A stretch of 39,636 nucleotides of DNA from Verrucomicrobia bacterium UBA3222 (GTDB lineage Bacteria > Verrucomicrobiota > Verrucomicrobiia > Opitutales > UBA9783), in contig DEWA01000021.1 in assembly GCA_002363035.1 (NCBI GenBank), positions 1-39,636 of the forward strand. The letters are read 5' to 3'. Positions 35,397 to 39,636 of the stretch are shown here, piece by piece. Below the pieces are notes generated by a model. The model was not told the DNA's origin. It saw nothing but the letters and a program-made list of their open reading frames with translations, and did not search any database. Numbering within the stretch: position 1 is the stretch's first letter; each line of letters opens with the position of its first letter. A program made the translations under genes and the position numbers.

Positions 35397-35535
35397 AAAA
35401 AACCGCACGAGTGCTTGTGCCCGTACGATAAAAAACGGAAACGTTCCGTCGGTTTTTATCAAACAACCGCCGCCACGCTACCGATTAGTTTGTCCGTTAA
35501 AACAATTTCGAACGAATTAGGTGAAAACAGGGCGA

Positions 35536-36177
35536 TTACTTTTCGGACGACATACCGTCGCTTCCGCCCAACTTCAAATACGTATTTAACCACGCTCTTT
35601 GCGTAATAACATAACGCCGATCGTTTCCGACTGTTTTGATGTAACAAAAACCGCCGCTCTCCATCATGAATTTCAACTCGACCTTATCTTTGAGTAACAA
35701 ATCATAAAGCACCAGTATCTGTTTTGATTTCTCCCACCACGGCTCCAAAAGGAGGCATGTCAAAAAATTGACTTTTTTATCTTCAACCGCCTCCTTCGAC
35801 GAATCAAAATCGTGAATTTTATTTTCCGTGTCGCAGAAACAAAACGAACGGGGAATTTTTTTTACGCAATCCTTCAACACTGTTTCGTAATTTTTGATAC
35901 GCTCCTCAAAATCTTTCTCCTTTTTTCCGAGCCCATTACAAATTGTTTCGAACGAAACCACCCGAAATGTTTCGTTATACCCCAAACTCCTGAGCTTTTG
36001 CAGTCGATCTTTGTCAATCTCTTCCAACGGTCGCGAGTACTTATCAAACGCTTCTTTGGTACTCCTCTGCGGCGGTAACTCCAGCAATGAGTAAGGCTCG
36101 GCGAAGACGGAAGAAACGGTTGCGAAACTGATGCAACCGAGGAATACGGTGTTTTTTAATGTTTTTCCCATATTCAT
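35536..36177 (-). CDS. exported short relative of the HExxH family, lacking the catalytic motif
   Basis: 213 residues. The signal peptide ends near VFAEP (~26). The mature part resembles the N-terminal two thirds of the HExxH proteins: RPLEEIDKDRLQKLRSLGY, VVSFETI, a helix with FEERIKNYE, then ILVLYDLLLKDKVELKF where the others have LLLLDE.TP..YR. It ends with ITQRAWLNTYLKLGG, the place of SHEIGHYLQTHLGL, so the zinc site is missing and the protein stops there. It could be a pseudo-enzyme, a binding or inhibitor paralogue, or a truncated gene. Alternative start ATG 36171. It is divergent from the PBP gene; a 12-bp palindrome TTTTCGCGAAAA (36225-36236) lies between them. Confidence 0.75.
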   Translation of the reverse strand: MNMGKTLKNTVFLGCISFATVSSVFAEPYSLLELPPQRSTKEAFDKYSRPLEEIDKDRLQKLRSLGYNETFRVVSFETICNGLGKKEKDFEERIKNYETVLKDCVKKIPRSFCFCDTENKIHDFDSSKEAVEDKKVNFLTCLLLEPWWEKSKQILVLYDLLLKDKVELKFMMESGGFCYIKTVGNDRRYVITQRAWLNTYLKLGGSDGMSSEK

Positions 36178-36224
36178 ATTCGAGCATCAATAATTTAAAT
36201 TAAGAAATTTCTGAATGAAAAGAT

Positions 36225-36236
36225 TTTTCGCGAAAA
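36225..36236. promoter_or_regulatory. 12-bp palindrome in divergent promoter region
   Basis: TTTTCGCGAAAA is perfectly palindromic and sits in the 168-base region shared by the divergent exported-protein and PBP genes. Possible operator; function is inferred from position only. Confidence 0.25.
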
Positions 36237-36325
36237 TCGGTTGCTTTTGTCGTGAGCATACGTATTCATCTACATAACCGATCGCGCAACAACAAATCAA
36301 CTTTCCCGCAACCGTCGCGCACTTG

Positions 36326-36331
36326 TATAAT
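36326..36331 (+). promoter_or_regulatory. -10 box upstream of the PBP gene
   Basis: An exact TATAAT lies 14 bases before the GTG at 36346. The -35 region (TTCCCG at 17-base spacing) is poor. Transcription would start within about 8 bases of the start codon. Confidence 0.35.
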
Positions 36332-36345
36332 GAAAATTGTTCGCC

Positions 36346-38187
36346 GTGGATCCGCTTGACGTACAGAAAACCAACTTCGGACGCATCCGATTTTTGCAAT
36401 GCGTCGGCGGGATTTTATTTCTCATTCTGTTCATCGGCATCGTCTATCGACAATACGGGCAATTTTACCTGTACAACAAACTCGGCAACCGACAATGCCT
36501 GCGGCGGATTTTGCAACCGGGCATGCGCGGAAAAATTTACGACCGTAACGGACGAGTTTTGGCGACGCACCGCGATAATTATTGCCTGTACGTCGATCTT
36601 AACGCCTTTCGCAAGCCGTTCGGGTTATTTTGCAAAAAAAACCGCGATCCTTCCCTGCAACGCGAACAACTTTGGGCGTTGGTGAATGATGCGCTGTTGC
36701 CGTATGCGTGCCAAGTCGGCGGCATTCCGTTTAAAATTTCGCCCAAAAAGCTGTTGCAACACTATCAACAAAATATCCTGTTGCCGTTGAAAATTGCCTC
36801 CGATCTGCCGCAATCCGTTTATGCGCAACTGCTGACAATCCTTCCGACGGAAAGCCCTTTTCAAGTCGGTGTCGAATACGTGCGTCATTACCCCTACGGC
36901 TCGTCCGCCTGCCACGTATTGGGATACGTCACGCGAACGCCCGATGCGGATGCGGAACATCTTCCGGGGAACGATCTGCGAACGTTTTTTTTGCCGCGCG
37001 AAAAAGGACAAACGGGTATTGAGGAACAATACGACGCGTATTTGAGCGGCTGTAACGGCGGCGAAATTTGGCGCGTTACCCCGTCGGGACAAAAACAACA
37101 AAAATTGCTCTCCGTTCCGAGCGTCAACGGATCATCGCTGACATTATCGCTGGACATCGACCTGCAACGGGTTTGCGAACGTGCTCTGGAGGAATATAAG
37201 AAGGGTTCTGTTTCGGTGATTGACCTGGCAAGCGGCGGTGTTTTGGCGATGGTCAGCACGCCGGGATTTGATTTAAACGAACTGACGCCGTTCGTCTCGC
37301 CCGAAGTTTTCGAAAACATCAATGCGCGCGAAGCCTGGTTTAATCGCGCCGTGCAGGGACTTTATCCGCCCGGCTCGACTTTCAAGGTACTTTCGATGTC
37401 CGCCCTGCTTCACAACGGCATCGTCGACGCACATACGACCTATGATTGTACAGGGACGTATCGCATTGCGCACCGCAACATCCGATGCCACAAACGCGGC
37501 GGTCACGGATTGCTCAATACGATGCAGGCAATTCAATTCAGCTGCAATCCGTTTTTTATCCACTACGGACTGCGGTTGGGCGTAGAGAAATTGCACGAAG
37601 AAGCCTGTCGTTATCGTCTCGACCGACCGACGGGCATTGATTTGCCGCACGAAACGCACCGCCTTTGTATCCCGTCGCCGCAATGGAAGCGTAAAAGATT
37701 GCACGACGGCTGGGCTTCGGGTGACACGGCAAACATGGTGATCGGGCAGGGATACACGCTGGTTACGCCGTTTAAAATGGCATGTTTCGCAGCGGCACTG
37801 GCGAAAAACCAAACTTTTTTTACGCCGCATTTTGCCGAAATCGAAACCGACGGTATCGCTCCATTTGCCCCCCTGCCCCAAACGGCACTGTCGTCGACGC
37901 ACCGCGGTATTTTAAGAAACGGCATGCGCAAAGTCGGCGAACGCTACATTTCCTTCATACCGACGGCATTAAAAACGGGAACGGCGCAGGTCAAAGTCGC
38001 ACACACCGATCGTTACACGCACATCGGTTGGATGATCGGCTACGCCCCGATCGAAAACCCGAAGATTGCTTTTTGCATCCAAATCGAGCAGGAGGGAACC
38101 GATAACGATTTTTGGGGCGGTCAGGTGTGCACACCTGTTGCCAGGGCGTTTTTGGGACATTATTTTGAAAAGAAAAGCGGAAAATAG
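36346..38187 (+). CDS. mrdA: penicillin-binding protein 2-type peptidoglycan transpeptidase
   Basis: 613 residues from GTG 36346 (TTG 36337 would add three). A single N-terminal membrane anchor (~15-38) is followed by the dimerisation domain with MRGKIYDRNGRVLA. Next come YPYGSSACHVLGYV and GQTGIEEQYDAYLSG, typical of class B PBPs. The transpeptidase domain has PGSTFK (active Ser near 344), the SCN motif in IQFSCNPFF and KTGTAQ near the C-terminus. PBP2 cross-links elongation peptidoglycan with RodA; an FtsI (PBP3) assignment is less likely but possible, as no rodA or ftsW lies adjacent. Its presence shows that the cell makes at least some peptidoglycan. Confidence 0.9.
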   Translation: MDPLDVQKTNFGRIRFLQCVGGILFLILFIGIVYRQYGQFYLYNKLGNRQCLRRILQPGMRGKIYDRNGRVLATHRDNYCLYVDLNAFRKPFGLFCKKNRDPSLQREQLWALVNDALLPYACQVGGIPFKISPKKLLQHYQQNILLPLKIASDLPQSVYAQLLTILPTESPFQVGVEYVRHYPYGSSACHVLGYVTRTPDADAEHLPGNDLRTFFLPREKGQTGIEEQYDAYLSGCNGGEIWRVTPSGQKQQKLLSVPSVNGSSLTLSLDIDLQRVCERALEEYKKGSVSVIDLASGGVLAMVSTPGFDLNELTPFVSPEVFENINAREAWFNRAVQGLYPPGSTFKVLSMSALLHNGIVDAHTTYDCTGTYRIAHRNIRCHKRGGHGLLNTMQAIQFSCNPFFIHYGLRLGVEKLHEEACRYRLDRPTGIDLPHETHRLCIPSPQWKRKRLHDGWASGDTANMVIGQGYTLVTPFKMACFAAALAKNQTFFTPHFAEIETDGIAPFAPLPQTALSSTHRGILRNGMRKVGERYISFIPTALKTGTAQVKVAHTDRYTHIGWMIGYAPIENPKIAFCIQIEQEGTDNDFWGGQVCTPVARAFLGHYFEKKSGK

Positions 38188-38314
38188 GAAGCGTACAAAA
38201 TCGACCGTTCGCTTTGTCGAAGACATTCTGTGCGACAGATGCTGAAACTGGCAAACCGCCTCCGATTGCGAGAACACTTAAAGGGTTATTTGTCTTCTAC
38301 AAGTACAGTTTCTT

Positions 38315-38342
38315 TTGAGACAGTAAATGCCTGCGATATTAT
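38315..38342 (+). promoter_or_regulatory. promoter of the PRPP synthase-like gene
   Basis: TTGAGA (38315-38320), a 16-base spacer and TATTAT (38337-38342), each 5/6 to consensus. Transcription would start near 38349, leaving a leader of about 120 bases that contains a perfect hairpin. Confidence 0.55.
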
Positions 38343-38374
38343 TTTTTTATTTATGTTACTGCTTTTAAGTAAAA

Positions 38375-38399
38375 TTTCGTAATTACAAAAATTACGAAA
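38375..38399. promoter_or_regulatory. perfect 10-bp inverted repeat in the prs leader
   Basis: TTTCGTAATT-ACAAA-AATTACGAAA: perfect 10-base arms with a 5-base spacer, followed by CAGAATTTTT. It lies inside the predicted leader. It could be an operator, a weak attenuator or a transcript-stability hairpin. AAGGAG (38427-38432) follows 28 bases later. Confidence 0.45.
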
Positions 38400-38472
38400 C
38401 AGAATTTTTCATCGGAAGTTTTTAAAAAGGAGCAAATTGTTTTGCTTACACGAACTGTATTTTTTGACAATA

Positions 38473-39393
38473 ATGAAGCCCGTGTCACGCACCTTTGTTA
38501 TCGGCTCCCAACCATCCGCATTGGCAACAAACGTTGCGCATTTGCTCGGATGTGAAGTAACTTCCATACGTGCAAAAATTTTCGATGACGGCGAAACACG
38601 GCTCCGACTGCCGGTGTCGGTTGCGTGTAAAGAAATAATTATCTTTCAAACCATCACCGACCAACCCGATGCAGTTATCTTCGAAACTTTGCGACTTGTT
38701 GATGCGGCAAAAAACTCGGGCGCGAAAGCAATCACGGTCGTCTTCCCCTGTTACCCGTACGCACGGCAAGATCGTATCGTACAAGACGGATGCGGACTTC
38801 CGCCGAAATTAGTTGCGAAACTTTTAAAAACCGCGGGAGCGGATCGCCAGGTGACCGTTGAGCTGCATGCGCCGAAACAAATCGATGATTTTCCGTTATC
38901 GACTTTTAACCTGTCGACCGAAGCGTTGTTTGCGGATTATTTGCGACAACGGACGGAAAAAACGGATGAAATTCTTTTATTCGCTCCCGACCGCAGTGCC
39001 TTGCCGCGCGTTCAATCGATCGCGAAAGCACTCGGATGCGATTTCGATTGGGTCGATAAACAACGCTTGGTGGACGGCTCCCTGAAACTGTCGGATTTTC
39101 ACGGCAATGTGCGCGGGAAGTCGGTGTATATTGTCGACGATCGCATTGACACCGGCGGTACGTTAATTGCAGTCGCAACACACTTGAAGCAAGCAGGTGC
39201 GAAACGGATTGTCGGCATCGTTACCCACGGCGTTACCTCCATTGCTCTCTTGGAACACTTAAAAACGACGGGCTTGGACAGACTTGTCGAAACCGATACG
39301 CGTAATGTTACTCGGGACAAGAATTTTGTAGAAGTTTTGTCGGTTGCGGAATTATTGGCGAAAAAATTGAAGAGTTTGGACAAAATCGATTGA
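38473..39393 (+). CDS. prs: ribose-phosphate pyrophosphokinase (PRPP synthase)-like protein
   Basis: 306 residues from ATG 38473. A TTG at 38437 has a strong AAGGAG 4 bases upstream and would add 12 residues, so the start is open. PRPP synthase makes phosphoribosyl pyrophosphate from ribose 5-phosphate and ATP for nucleotide, His and Trp synthesis. Seen: FDDGET near residue 37, PCYPYARQDR (ATP-binding loop), VTVELHAPKQ and the PRPP loop VDDRIDTGGTL. It is divergent: the usual DGGVxRA region reads PDRSALPRVQ, and the stretch after YARQDR lacks the common arginines. It may be a class variant or a paralogue with changed regulation. Confidence 0.85.
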   Translation: MKPVSRTFVIGSQPSALATNVAHLLGCEVTSIRAKIFDDGETRLRLPVSVACKEIIIFQTITDQPDAVIFETLRLVDAAKNSGAKAITVVFPCYPYARQDRIVQDGCGLPPKLVAKLLKTAGADRQVTVELHAPKQIDDFPLSTFNLSTEALFADYLRQRTEKTDEILLFAPDRSALPRVQSIAKALGCDFDWVDKQRLVDGSLKLSDFHGNVRGKSVYIVDDRIDTGGTLIAVATHLKQAGAKRIVGIVTHGVTSIALLEHLKTTGLDRLVETDTRNVTRDKNFVEVLSVAELLAKKLKSLDKID

Positions 39394-39561
39394 TTAAAGT
39401 TGCTTGATTCAAACAAACGAAGAATTCCAAAAAACTCAATTTAAAGGACAAAACGAAGCCAATCATACGACGACATTTGCAACGAAAATGAAGGGTTTGC
39501 AAAAATTTCACACCAACCCAATCGATTTTCCGTTGTCTTGTGTCAACTTTTTCCTTTTCCC

Positions 39562-39590
39562 TTGACGATGCGGTCAAACGACTGCCAAAT
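39562..39590 (+). promoter_or_regulatory. candidate promoter of the tRNA gene
   Basis: TTGACG (39562-39567), a 17-base spacer and CCAAAT (39585-39590; 3/6). The predicted start lies about six bases before the tRNA 5' end, the expected geometry for a tRNA promoter. Confidence 0.4.
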
Positions 39591-39602
39591 AAGAGCATGG
39601 AC

Positions 39603-39636
39603 GCCGAGGTAGCTCAGCTGGTAGAGCAACGCATTC
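39603..39636 (+). tRNA. tRNA, 5' part, probably tRNA-Thr(CGU); continues past the window
   Basis: Acceptor strand GCCGAGG, then TA, D arm GCTC-AGCTGGTA-GAGC, A, and ACGCATTC opening the anticodon arm. The anticodon lies just beyond the edge. The sequence CGCATTC before the anticodon is characteristic of bacterial tRNA-Thr(CGU), where CGTAATGCG follows; identity is inferred. Confidence 0.75.

Noticed and set aside
1-39636. CRISPR arrays, insertion sequences, prophage genes, rRNA
   Set aside because: No regularly spaced repeats, transposase motifs, phage structural genes or rRNA segments were seen.

Overview
The window reads as a chromosomal segment of an anaerobic, host-associated Gram-negative bacterium. 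The evidence is a full-length pyruvate:ferredoxin oxidoreductase and a pyruvate phosphate dikinase (oxygen-independent pyruvate/PEP metabolism), six tandem aromatic amino acid permeases (heavy reliance on imported Phe/Tyr/Trp), and a set of Sec-exported accessory proteins. Ribosomal genes run rpsP-trmD-rplS with no rimM between, an order I remember from Chlamydiae and relatives. Repeated tyrP-like permeases also recall that group, so a PVC-superphylum (Chlamydiae/Verrucomicrobia-like) symbiont is my tentative guess; 16S or concatenated markers would settle it. Many start codons are GTG or TTG, Shine-Dalgarno sequences are weak, and several predicted -10 boxes sit within about 10 nt of the start codon, which suggests short or absent 5' leaders.

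Layout. 1-53: 3' end of initiator tRNA-fMet. 183-2645: secreted two-repeat HExxH protein, then a bidirectional terminator. 2990-4356 (minus): rplS, trmD, rpsP. 4494-8792 (minus): a 1432-residue SF1 helicase fused to a C-terminal PD-(D/E)xK-like nuclease. 8849-17105 (minus): six HAAAP permease paralogues, split three and three by a PIN-toxin/Phd-like antitoxin pair (12839-13427) with its own palindromic promoter. 17106-17792: a regulatory and relic region holding a promoter, an aromatic-rich 27-codon leader ORF and a degenerate tRNA-like sequence. 17793-21700 (minus): a three-gene unit with two large paralogous helical proteins of unknown function and one small coiled-coil protein. 22318-25845: nifJ. 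26078-27307 (minus): a Cys-rich exported protein. 27529-32547: three tandem exported HExxH proteins. 32641-35331 (minus): ppdK. 35536-36177 (minus): a short exported relative of the HExxH family. 36346-38187: PBP2-type transpeptidase. 38473-39393: PRPP synthase-like protein. 39603-39636: 5' end of a tRNA, probably Thr.

How the parts may work together. PFOR and PPDK fit a fermentative core using PEP/pyruvate/PPi. The permease array probably supplies aromatic amino acids. Two of its transcription units are preceded by leader ORFs dense in Phe/Tyr/Trp codons that overlap alternative hairpins, which would fit attenuation by aminoacyl-tRNA supply. This is inference and needs testing.

The least described system here is the exported HExxH family. 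There are four long members and one short one, all with signal peptides. They show recent in-frame duplications (75 bp and 36 bp), one internal domain duplication whose first copy has lost HExxH, and one short member that ends where the catalytic motif should be. This looks like a fast-evolving set of secreted, putative zinc-peptidase-like factors acting outside the cytoplasm, possibly on a host.
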